NCBI GenBank assembly: GCA_964474455.1
Contig: CAYYSU010000038.1
Location: 1 to 24,241 of the forward strand
From: BM520 sp964474455
Lineage (GTDB): Bacteria > Bacteroidota > Bacteroidia > Bacteroidales > BM520
Direction: 5' to 3'
Length of the DNA: 24,241 bases
The notes under the pieces are model-generated. The model was not told the DNA's origin. It made no database searches and was given only the letters and a program-made list of their open reading frames with translations. Positions 8,072-15,057 of this stretch are shown in pieces (the first letter of the stretch is position 1; every line of letters starts with the position of its first letter). The position numbers were made by a program, and so were the translations under genes.

Positions 8072-9534
8072 TCATATACTCGTTCAGCCACTAATTTTGA
8101 ACTTATAACTGCCATTGGCAATCCTGCGCCTGGCACGGTTGATGCGCCGACGTAGAATGTGTTTGTAAACTTTTCATCATAGTTTTTAGGTCTTAAAGCA
8201 CCTATTTGTAACATGCTGTGCGATAATCCTAACCCTGATCCTTTATATAGGTTAAATTGTGTTTGCCAATCTTCGGGTGTGTACTCCATTTGAAAAATAA
8301 TATCTTTAGATATATCCTGACCGATTCTTCTTGAGAAATCGGATATAATACCATCTACTATCTCTTTTTTGTCCGACCAATTGGTTTTATATAGGAGATT
8401 GGGTACCGGGCACACAAAGAATAACGCTTCACAGCCCTCCGGAGCGCATTCATTATTATGCTTTGATAATACATTTACATAATAATATGGTTTTTCCATT
8501 GTTACCGGATTCTTCATAACATCTTTAGCATAGGTCTCGTAGTTGTTTCCTAAAAAGTAATTATGGTGTTCTACTTGCGGTAATTTTTTCTTTACTCCAA
8601 CATAGAATGTTAAATAGCCCATTGTCCAGCTCTTCTTCCTTAAACGGTTTTCGGAGAATTTTCTTCGCTTAAAAACGGTTCCTCTGAATAGGGCTGCATC
8701 GGCATTTATAACATAAATATCTGCGTCCCACGATTTGCCATTTTTGTCAATTAGTGATGTTAGTTTGCTATCAGCACATGTGAAGTCGGTAATTTCAGTA
8801 TCATACTCGAACGACACATCTAATTTTGATAGTTCCTCAACTAAACTTTCTACAATAGTGTACATTCCACCTTTAACATTGTAATACCCTGTGTGTGAAA
8901 ATTCAATATGTGATAATAGTGTATATACTGCATTGGTATCGAATGGTGTTCTGCCTAAAAAGAACGAGACGAGTGATACAATTTGTCGTGCTTCTTTTGA
9001 TTCAAAAAAGGAGCTGCTTTGTTTCCAGAAAGTCTTTAAAAGTACTGGAAGATGTTTTGGGTTTACCTGCATTAAGGCTTTGATGTAGTGAGGGATACTA
9101 TTAAAGTTCTGTTTAATAACCACATCGACAGTATCGTTGTAAATCTCTCCGCATTTTTTTAAATATGCGAGTAATTTATCTTTAAAATCGGGTTCTACAT
9201 CTTTAAACTGTTCGCTTAGCTTATCTACATCCTTATAGAGTGTATATTTTTTATCGCTGCCGAGAAAATTTACAGTATAAAGTGGATCTAATTCGACAAA
9301 TTCAAATGGCATTTCCATGCCACAATCTTCAACAAGTTCCTTAAACTCATATGGCATACTAAAAAAGCTAGGCCCCACATCAAAGGTAAAACCATCTTTT
9401 TTGATTTGGTTTAATCGTCCTCCGGGCTGTGCTGCTTTTTCTATAAATTTTACTTTATAACCTCTGGTTGCCAATCGCAAACCTGTGGAAAGTCCTCCCA
9501 GGCCGGTTCCAATAATTATTACTGTTTTACTCAT
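8062..9534 (-). CDS. crtI: Phytoene desaturase-family carotenoid desaturase
   Basis: This 490-residue flavoprotein opens with the FAD dinucleotide-binding motif GTGLGG (9-14) and the PGGRL block near residue 40. It closes with YVGASTVPGAGLP (461-473) and a SKLVAERV helix, the C-terminal signature of CrtI/CrtN/CrtD-type desaturases. It should desaturate phytoene stepwise toward lycopene at the inner membrane, using FAD. As the only desaturase in the operon it is the natural partner of CrtB; a CrtD-like later desaturation cannot be excluded from sequence alone. It is the last gene of the eight-gene operon and its ATG lies inside the end of the TPR gene (8-base overlap), so it is translationally coupled. 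Length is normal for the family. Confidence 0.85.
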   Translation of the reverse strand: MSKTVIIIGTGLGGLSTGLRLATRGYKVKFIEKAAQPGGRLNQIKKDGFTFDVGPSFFSMPYEFKELVEDCGMEMPFEFVELDPLYTVNFLGSDKKYTLYKDVDKLSEQFKDVEPDFKDKLLAYLKKCGEIYNDTVDVVIKQNFNSIPHYIKALMQVNPKHLPVLLKTFWKQSSSFFESKEARQIVSLVSFFLGRTPFDTNAVYTLLSHIEFSHTGYYNVKGGMYTIVESLVEELSKLDVSFEYDTEITDFTCADSKLTSLIDKNGKSWDADIYVINADAALFRGTVFKRRKFSENRLRKKSWTMGYLTFYVGVKKKLPQVEHHNYFLGNNYETYAKDVMKNPVTMEKPYYYVNVLSKHNNECAPEGCEALFFVCPVPNLLYKTNWSDKKEIVDGIISDFSRRIGQDISKDIIFQMEYTPEDWQTQFNLYKGSGLGLSHSMLQIGALRPKNYDEKFTNTFYVGASTVPGAGLPMAVISSKLVAERVYDYK

Positions 9535-10264
9535 TGTTTTTTTGTTTTAGTATTTGGGGATATAGTTCGTTCTTTACCCAGTTAAATTCAGGTTCAATGT
9601 TAAGCGTTATAAGGCAATATTTCTCCGCCATATTATACTGCTCTAATTCCATATATGCTTGAATAATAGTAGCCAGCAGATTTAAGTAATTCCAGTTATA
9701 TTTTGTGTTTTCACTGTCTGCCTGCATTATTTTTAATGCCTTTGCATAGTGCTGCATTGCTTCAGTTTTAGAGCCTCCAAATATTTTTGGTGTATAAAAA
9801 GAAATATTACCCAGTTGTGCATACGCTAAAGGATTCTGTGAGTCGGCTTCCACTGATTTATTTGCATACACGATACTCTGTGGGCCAATAAAAGGAGCTT
9901 TATAAGTAGCTAACCCTATTTCAAAACCTATAAAAGCTGCTTTGTAAGCGTATAATAATGATATGTTATAATTCTGTCTTTCAAGTATTTCGATATGTTT
10001 TTCTGAGTTTTTTATGTATCTCTTTGCCTCCCGGGATTTCTCTTTACTAATGCACCATGCAATATATCCGTATTGATAGTTTATTAACTCTAACGCCTCT
10101 TTATTTGTCTTCGATTCCCTGGCTTCAAGCGAGTCTATTGCACATTTCCAACTCTCCATATCGCCATTGACATAAGCGTGATATATGGTTTTATTATTTT
10201 GCCCTACTACTACAAGGCTAAAAAAAATGAATACTACTACGAATATATATTTCGTCCTTTCCAT
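9527..10264 (-). CDS. Exported TPR protein inside the carotenoid operon
   Basis: The 245-residue protein starts with a hydrophobic signal peptide (1-21, cleavage before Gln22) and continues as helical hairpins of the tetratricopeptide type. The clearest are NPLAYAQLGNISFY followed by FGGSKTEAMQHYAKALKIM, and the C-terminal repeat with AYMELEQYNMAEKYC. It should lie in the periplasm or on a membrane face and act by protein binding; no catalytic motif is seen. It overlaps both neighbours: its start lies 28 bases inside the glycosyltransferase gene, and its end overlaps crtI by 8 bases. Such packing suggests it belongs to the pathway, perhaps as a scaffold or a carrier of the glycolipid-like product. 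That role is an inference; the family is not one I can name more closely. Confidence 0.75.
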   Translation of the reverse strand: MERTKYIFVVVFIFFSLVVVGQNNKTIYHAYVNGDMESWKCAIDSLEARESKTNKEALELINYQYGYIAWCISKEKSREAKRYIKNSEKHIEILERQNYNISLLYAYKAAFIGFEIGLATYKAPFIGPQSIVYANKSVEADSQNPLAYAQLGNISFYTPKIFGGSKTEAMQHYAKALKIMQADSENTKYNWNYLNLLATIIQAYMELEQYNMAEKYCLITLNIEPEFNWVKNELYPQILKQKNNE

Positions 10265-11331
10265 GTATATTCCTTGTTCTTTTTTATGAAAACACTTTTC
10301 ATCATTACCTGAAATAGAAACACCAACTGTGCAGGAAATAAAATTATATTAAGAAGCATATTCTGCTTGCTTGTGTATGAGTACAGTAGCAGTATGGCTA
10401 TTATCGCTATAAAATATATTAATAAAAATTCAGGTAATGATATTAACACCGGAATAAAACCTAATGTTGCAAACACCCAAAATAAAAAGGCTAAAACAGG
10501 ATGATTTCCAAAAAACATAAAAACATTTTTAGCAAAGCCACTCTTTGCTTCTTTATAGCTCTTATACATTCTGCATTTTATTCTTTTCTCACCTGTAAGG
10601 CATGCAATTTTTATTTTTTGCTGTTTAAAATATCTTGATATGGCGATATCTTCCACGGGCGAAGATTTAAATGTTTTGTGTGGCTGAAACTTCTTGTATG
10701 TGCGGGTATTGAAAAGCATAAACTGACCGTTCGCCGCTGAATGTGAAGCAAACGGCGATAGTTTCACAAAAATTAATGGTAAAAGAGTTAAGAGTATATA
10801 GTTCATTATTGGCACGGTGACTTTCTCTCCGAGAGTTTTTTGTATCTGTGTTGGAAACAACGAGAGTAACCCCAATTTGTGTTTTTTTAGATGGCTGACG
10901 GCATCTTCGATAATACTGCCCTGCAACCTTACGTCAGCATCTAAGAATAAAAAATAGTTGCCATTTGCCTGTTGAGCTAATTGATAGCATCCATGGTTTT
11001 TTCCCAACCAACCTTTTGGAAGTATCTCTGACTGTAAAAGTTTTATTCTTGTATCTATGTCGGCATACTCTTTTACTATCTGTGCGGTGTTGTCTGTTGA
11101 TTTATCATCGAAAACAATAATTTCAAGGTTGTCATTTTCTGTTTTTCTTATGTCATCCAGTATAAAGCGAATGTTATGTTCTTCGTTGCGCGCCGGAATT
11201 AAAATTGATATTTGATCACTCTGTGTTCCGGCAGATTTTTGAATTTTCTGACGGAACATAAAATTTAATAGTGCATTTGCCAATTGAAATGCCACAAAAC
11301 CAATGGATATATACGCCAGATAATGCATCAT
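10237..11331 (-). CDS. Family 2 glycosyltransferase, probable carotenoid glycosyltransferase (CruG/CruC/CrtQ-like)
   Basis: The 364-residue protein has an N-terminal membrane helix (about 4-25), a GT-A domain and two or three C-terminal membrane helices (about 278-345). GT2 marks are ILIPARNEE (43-51), the nucleotide-binding VFDDKSTDNT (73-82), metal-binding DAD (131-133) and the catalytic-base motif SPVEDIA (224-230). The PKGWLGKNHGC block (105-115) and LLSLFPTQ (155-162) are typical of carotenoid glycosyltransferases such as CruG and staphylococcal CrtQ. It likely adds a sugar to the hydroxyl made by CruF, at the cytoplasmic membrane. Its ATG overlaps the acyltransferase stop as ATGA. Hopanoid-type GT2 enzymes look similar, but the operon favours a carotenoid acceptor. 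Confidence 0.75.
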   Translation of the reverse strand: MMHYLAYISIGFVAFQLANALLNFMFRQKIQKSAGTQSDQISILIPARNEEHNIRFILDDIRKTENDNLEIIVFDDKSTDNTAQIVKEYADIDTRIKLLQSEILPKGWLGKNHGCYQLAQQANGNYFLFLDADVRLQGSIIEDAVSHLKKHKLGLLSLFPTQIQKTLGEKVTVPIMNYILLTLLPLIFVKLSPFASHSAANGQFMLFNTRTYKKFQPHKTFKSSPVEDIAISRYFKQQKIKIACLTGEKRIKCRMYKSYKEAKSGFAKNVFMFFGNHPVLAFLFWVFATLGFIPVLISLPEFLLIYFIAIIAILLLYSYTSKQNMLLNIILFPAQLVFLFQVMMKSVFIKKNKEYTWKGRNIYS

Positions 11332-11948
11332 GAGGTTTTTGCTTTTTGATGGCTTAATACACTATTGTAAAATGTGTTATATTCACTTTCAATAGCCTTC
11401 TCCTTAATCTGTTTTACTGAATGTGATTTTATATACATATATAGATTTGGTTTTGAATCGGAAAAGTAATCAACCAGGTTTGCTACAAAAAGCACCTGCA
11501 CATCATCAGCACATTGCTCGATAATCTTTTGAACTCCTTTCTCAAATTGTATGGAATTGTTATATAACGAATTTATCTCCCCTTGCGGAAACATAAATAC
11601 CATATTTTCTGAATTCTTTAGTATTTCTGATGTGTAAATAAGGCTTTCAACAGTACTACGTGAATTTTTTCTCACAGAATATGCTCCTGAGTATTGAAAA
11701 TACCAATGTTTTTTTAATTGGCCTTCTAACATCATAAAGTGAAACCTACGGTGAAGTATTTTTAAGTTCAGATGCATTAACCAAAAGCCGTCCCACCAGC
11801 TAATATGGTTAGCTATAACGAGCACTGCACTTCCATTATCGAAAAACTCTCCTTCAATATTTGTTGAGTTGAATTTTTTTCTTAGCAAAAAGCGGGTAAG
11901 CCCTTTAAATATAGGATATATAACGATATGGTGTTTTGCCTTTATCAT
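11328..11948 (-). CDS. PlsC-like acyltransferase, probable carotenoid-glycoside acyltransferase
   Basis: The 206-residue protein carries the lysophospholipid-acyltransferase signature: NHISWWD (47-53), which is the catalytic H48-x4-D53 pair, and FPQGEI (120-125), matching the FPEGTR-type block with Gln for Glu. A hydrophobic stretch at the N-terminus suits membrane association. Within this operon the likely job is to attach a fatty acyl chain to the sugar placed by the adjacent glycosyltransferase, as CruD or CrtO do in other pigment pathways. It begins 4 bases after the cruF stop and overlaps the glycosyltransferase start by 4 bases. A role in phospholipid synthesis is the alternative, but the gene is smaller than housekeeping plsC and sits inside a pigment operon. 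Confidence 0.75.
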   Translation of the reverse strand: MIKAKHHIVIYPIFKGLTRFLLRKKFNSTNIEGEFFDNGSAVLVIANHISWWDGFWLMHLNLKILHRRFHFMMLEGQLKKHWYFQYSGAYSVRKNSRSTVESLIYTSEILKNSENMVFMFPQGEINSLYNNSIQFEKGVQKIIEQCADDVQVLFVANLVDYFSDSKPNLYMYIKSHSVKQIKEKAIESEYNTFYNSVLSHQKAKTS

Positions 11949-11952
11949 CCTG

Positions 11953-12603
11953 TTATTTAAGTAAAAGCATTAAAAAAACCAAGAAAATAAATTGGCATAT
12001 AAGCACTACCGCTGACATGGTGTTTTTTGTGTTTATACCAAAAATTTTTATCATCCCTGCAAAAACTACCGCAATCAGATACCATGAAATATAGTTTTGT
12101 ATGGGTACCGATGAATCTTGCCAACTCCACATATCCATTTTTGGAGCAATCTGTTCGAGTACAAAGTCGTAAATGAGCATTAAAAATGGAGCAAGCAGTA
12201 TGATTAATAGCTTATTTAATCTAAAATTGCTAAGAATAGAAATACTGGTATAGGTTAAAAACAGCCAATTTATGCCTATCAACAGAGGTGTTTTAAATAA
12301 TTTTAAACCGAGCCCGCTTCCATATTGATAATTGCCAAAAATAACTCCTGTATTAACACCAATTACCTCGATTAAAAAGCCCAGAATATAAATTATTGAG
12401 AATACAAGAAGTGTTTTTTTTGTATAGGTCTGGTGATATAGTGCAAGCAGGTAAACATTTAATATGAGAGCAAGGGGAGTGATTTTAATAAATAATTCCC
12501 TGGTGTATGGAATTAAAAAACCCAACGTCCCCACGATGTAAAAAATAATTATGAATTTTTTCACCTCAAATACTGGTATTCTGTTTTTTGGATACAAGTT
12601 CAT
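11953..12603 (-). CDS. cruF: CruF-family carotenoid 1,2-hydratase
   Basis: The 216-residue protein is almost all membrane helices (about six to seven) and has the marks of the carotenoid synthesis family PF04240: FLIEVIGVNTGVIFGNYQYG, then a Pro-Leu-Leu-Ile-Gly-Ile-Asn-Trp segment, and YDFVLEQIAPKMDMWSWQ with VPIQNYISWY. CruF adds water across the 1,2 double bond of a psi end group (lycopene or gamma-carotene), making the tertiary hydroxyl that is later glycosylated. It is followed after 4 bases by the acyltransferase and preceded by the lipocalin with a 24-base gap. With no cyclase in the operon, the expected substrate is an acyclic carotene. Confidence 0.8.
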   Translation of the reverse strand: MNLYPKNRIPVFEVKKFIIIFYIVGTLGFLIPYTRELFIKITPLALILNVYLLALYHQTYTKKTLLVFSIIYILGFLIEVIGVNTGVIFGNYQYGSGLGLKLFKTPLLIGINWLFLTYTSISILSNFRLNKLLIILLAPFLMLIYDFVLEQIAPKMDMWSWQDSSVPIQNYISWYLIAVVFAGMIKIFGINTKNTMSAVVLICQFIFLVFLMLLLK

Positions 12604-12627
12604 ATCGCACTACTGATAATTAGATGT

Positions 12628-13158
12628 TTATTCGTTATGCTCAATCCATAATAGATTCGAGATATTGAAGCCATATCCTTTTGCTATTTCAAGGTACTCT
12701 TTTTTGATGTTTTCCGGTATGATTTTTTCGCGTGATAAAATCCATAGATAGTTTAAGTTTGCACCTGATATCAGGGCATACTTATAGTTATCATCCATCG
12801 CTATAACATTATATCCGGAATAGAAAGGCCCAAAAAATGAGACCTTTAGCATGGCGACATTGTCATCCCCAACAAATTTGGCCTTGCCTATTGCCTCTTG
12901 CCATGTTTTTTCTTCATAATTATAACCTTTGTTCAGCACCTTGATTTTCCCATCTTCACGTAAGGAGTACTCCGCAGTGGTGTTGTTTAATCCTCTTTCA
13001 AATTTGAAATCGAACCTTGCTATTTCATACCATTTTCCTAAATATTTTTCTTTTTCAAATGGTGTAATAGCATTAACGCCTTTAGGTATTGTGGCGCATG
13101 AGAAAAACGATATTGTCATGGTTATAAGTGCTAAGGTTAAAAAACTATGCTTTTTCAT
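12628..13158 (-). CDS. blc: Bacterial lipocalin, outer-membrane lipoprotein of the Blc type
   Basis: The 176-residue protein has a lipoprotein signal (basic start, hydrophobic core and SFFSC with the lipidated Cys21). The lipocalin opening GKWYEIARFD (41-50) contains the invariant GxW. YNVIAMDDNYKYALISG and LWILSRE match later lipocalin conserved regions, and the C-terminal helix (EYLEIAKGYGF) fits Blc. Blc proteins bind lysophospholipids or fatty acids and act in envelope upkeep. In several bacteria blc sits with carotenoid and DNA-photorepair genes under light control, and this operon repeats that pattern. It lies between crtB (36-base gap) and cruF (24-base gap). Binding the pigment or its lipid precursors is an inference. 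Confidence 0.85.
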   Translation of the reverse strand: MKKHSFLTLALITMTISFFSCATIPKGVNAITPFEKEKYLGKWYEIARFDFKFERGLNNTTAEYSLREDGKIKVLNKGYNYEEKTWQEAIGKAKFVGDDNVAMLKVSFFGPFYSGYNVIAMDDNYKYALISGANLNYLWILSREKIIPENIKKEYLEIAKGYGFNISNLLWIEHNE

Positions 13159-13194
13159 AATTAATATTTTTTACGATATATTCTGCTATATCAA

Positions 13195-14037
13195 TTATAT
13201 AAAACCCGTTTTATACATAATAACGACTTTCGTTATAATAAGGTATTTTTTTAAATTTGATATTCGTACTCTTTTTGAAAGTATTTTTTGAGGCGTGGTG
13301 CGCTTAATTTTTTTGAATAAATGCACATAGTAATAATAAGCCAGTGCAACAGCTAATTTAGATCTGCCCGGTAATTTATTAATGCCTGTCCAGGCTTCAT
13401 CAAAATCCCTTTGTATTGATTCCTCAATCAATCTTTTACTATGTTTATCGAACGGCTGATCGGATATTTCAGGGAAATAGCTTCTTCCTAACTCCTGCAT
13501 ATCTTCTTTTAGGTCGCGCAAAAAATTGACTTTTTGAAATGCCGAGCCTAATCTCAGGGCAGGAACCTTGAGGGTATCATAAAGAGATTTTTGATCATCG
13601 CAGAAAATTTTCAAACATATTAATCCAACAACATCGGCAGAACCGTAAATGTATTTATTCAAATCCTCTGTATTGGTATATTCTGTTTTCGTGAGGTCAT
13701 ATTTCATGCTTTCCATAAAAGCATTAATATGTTCTTTATTGATGTCATACCTCTTCACCGTATCGGCAAATGCTACTAATATCATATTTGTGCTCATGTT
13801 ATTTTCCAGAGCATATAGCAAATCGTCATTTAGTTTTTGTAGTAAAAAAGACTTATCAAAACCATGAAGGCTATCGACAATTTCATCGGCCAGGCGAACA
13901 AAACCGTACACAGCATAAATGGCACGGCGTTTTTCTCTCTCCAATAAAGAGGTTGCCAGCGAAAAAGATGTACTGTACTCTTTTGTTATTAGCTCTGAAA
14001 CCTTATAGCTGTTTTCGATAAAAAAAGTAAGATCCAT
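13195..14037 (-). CDS. crtB: Phytoene synthase-family enzyme
   Basis: The 280-residue protein shows both aspartate-rich, diphosphate-binding motifs of head-to-head prenyl synthases: DEIVD (51-55) and QKVNFLRDLKED (168-179). RRAIYAVYGFVR (37-48) and GRSYFPE (184-190) are standard phytoene/squalene synthase blocks. It should join two geranylgeranyl diphosphates to make phytoene, the first committed step of the pathway whose later enzymes lie downstream in the same operon. No geranylgeranyl diphosphate synthase gene is in the window, so that step must be encoded elsewhere. A CrtM-like C30 enzyme cannot be ruled out, because chain length is not readable from these motifs. It starts 3 bases after the stop of the preceding gene. 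Confidence 0.87.
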   Translation of the reverse strand: MDLTFFIENSYKVSELITKEYSTSFSLATSLLEREKRRAIYAVYGFVRLADEIVDSLHGFDKSFLLQKLNDDLLYALENNMSTNMILVAFADTVKRYDINKEHINAFMESMKYDLTKTEYTNTEDLNKYIYGSADVVGLICLKIFCDDQKSLYDTLKVPALRLGSAFQKVNFLRDLKEDMQELGRSYFPEISDQPFDKHSKRLIEESIQRDFDEAWTGINKLPGRSKLAVALAYYYYVHLFKKIKRTTPQKILSKRVRISNLKKYLIITKVVIMYKTGFI

Positions 14038-14040
14038 AGA

Positions 14041-14469
14041 TTATATTTTTTCCCAATCTTCAATTCCTCCGTCTAATGCATAAAACAATGGATGTAAGTC
14101 TATTTTATGTATGTCTTTACTTAGCATGTACCGGTCAATATCTCTCTCTCGTAATTTTTTTAGCAGATGTGAAAACTCATATTTTACTTGACCATTTGTT
14201 ACCGGGATTTTATCAACATTTTCTTCAAAATTAAATTTCTCACGATTAAAGTTATAATTTCTTTCACGTGACTCTTCCCAGACAATTTGTAAATAGTAAT
14301 CAATGCTTTTTATTGGATCCGAGGAGTTCTTAAACCGTATTAATTGGGGATGGTTGATATAGCCTTTTGTATTACCTGACAAAACGTTTTTTGCCAGTAA
14401 GGTCTCTCGCCAGAGCGCAACAAGTCCTTTGGAATCTAAATATTTCGGATGGAGTGACCATATTCTCAT
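14041..14469 (-). CDS. Pyrimidine-dimer DNA glycosylase (endonuclease V-like), first gene of the carotenoid operon
   Basis: The 142-residue protein begins MRIWSLHPKYLDSKGLVALW and continues with a GYINHPQLIRF block, the hallmark of bacterial proteins in the pyrimidine-dimer excision family (PF03013). T4 endonuclease V cuts at UV dimers using the amine of Thr2 and Glu23. Here WRE places E22 at the Glu23 position, but the residue aligned with Thr2 is the initiator Met, and Met before Arg is rarely removed. No earlier in-frame start exists, since a stop lies three codons upstream. The protein is cytosolic. It leads the operon, 3 bases ahead of crtB, linking UV repair with pigment synthesis. The family call is good; the enzymatic activity is less sure. 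Confidence 0.7.
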   Translation of the reverse strand: MRIWSLHPKYLDSKGLVALWRETLLAKNVLSGNTKGYINHPQLIRFKNSSDPIKSIDYYLQIVWEESRERNYNFNREKFNFEENVDKIPVTNGQVKYEFSHLLKKLRERDIDRYMLSKDIHKIDLHPLFYALDGGIEDWEKI

Positions 14470-14592
14470 ATTTTCTCAGTTTTTAGTTAAAATATAATAA
14501 ATGCAAAATCGCACTCTTTTGCCTAAGTCTTATCCATCCAACCAAATTGTTGGAAACAAGTTCATTCTTTCGATAATAAATTATATGCAGGC

Positions 14593-15057
14593 TTAGTACG
14601 GACCAATTAATATGGCAATTAAAGCATGTTTTATTATTGAATCAACTGTTGCCAAACAGTCGGAGTAACCGGTTGAGTTACCCATATATACTTTTTTGCC
14701 GTCAATGGTTAGCAGGCAGTCGGAATAACTTGTTGAGTTGCCTTTATAAACCTTATTGTTTTTAATTGTATATACACAATCTGAATAAGCCGTTGAGTTA
14801 TTATTATAAATTTTCTCACCGCTGATTGTATAGAGGCAATCAGAATAGCTGGTTGAATTACCTTGATATACTTTATTTCCTTCTACAGTATATCTGCAAT
14901 TTGAATAGCTTGTGGAGTTGCCTCTATAGATTTTCTCACCGCTAATTGTGTATAAACAATCCGAATAACTTGTGGAGTTGCCTTTATATATTTTATTTTG
15001 TGCTTTTCCCATCCCAAAAGTCAGTATTAATATTGCTACTAATATAAGTTGTTTCAT
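14593..15057 (-). CDS. Exported six-repeat protein with one Cys per 20-residue repeat
   Basis: A signal peptide (1-19, cleavage before Gln20) is followed by six units of exactly 20 residues with the pattern KIYxGNSTSYSDCLYTISGE, and then a hydrophobic tail (about 141-154, HALIAILIGPY). Cysteines fall at 34, 54, 74, 94, 114 and 134, a perfect 20-residue period. The regular spacing suggests a beta-solenoid or stacked hairpins in which the Cys, Tyr, Ser and Thr form columns. I know similar GNST repeats as uncharacterised bacterial proteins but no function. The gene is the second of an operon: its ATG overlaps the stop of the pyrophosphatase gene as ATGA. The hydrophobic end may anchor or insert in a membrane. 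Confidence 0.8.
   Translation of the reverse strand: MKQLILVAILILTFGMGKAQNKIYKGNSTSYSDCLYTISGEKIYRGNSTSYSNCRYTVEGNKVYQGNSTSYSDCLYTISGEKIYNNNSTAYSDCVYTIKNNKVYKGNSTSYSDCLLTIDGKKVYMGNSTGYSDCLATVDSIIKHALIAILIGPY
14638..14994 (-). repeat. Tandem 60-base coding repeats (six units)
   Basis: Six consecutive 60-base units encode the 20-residue repeats of the exported Cys-repeat protein. Units differ by many third-position changes and some amino-acid changes (for example KIYNNNSTAY in unit 4), so the array is old enough to have diverged, while the Cys codon is kept in every unit. Confidence 0.85.

Noticed and set aside
14470..14592. Promoter of the carotenoid operon
   Set aside because: No TAnnTTTG element is present in this 123-base gap; the operon may use a different sigma factor or read-through from hppA, so no site is called.
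14638..14994. 60-base repeats as a CRISPR-like array
   Set aside because: The units are contiguous, in frame and coding, with no unique spacers.
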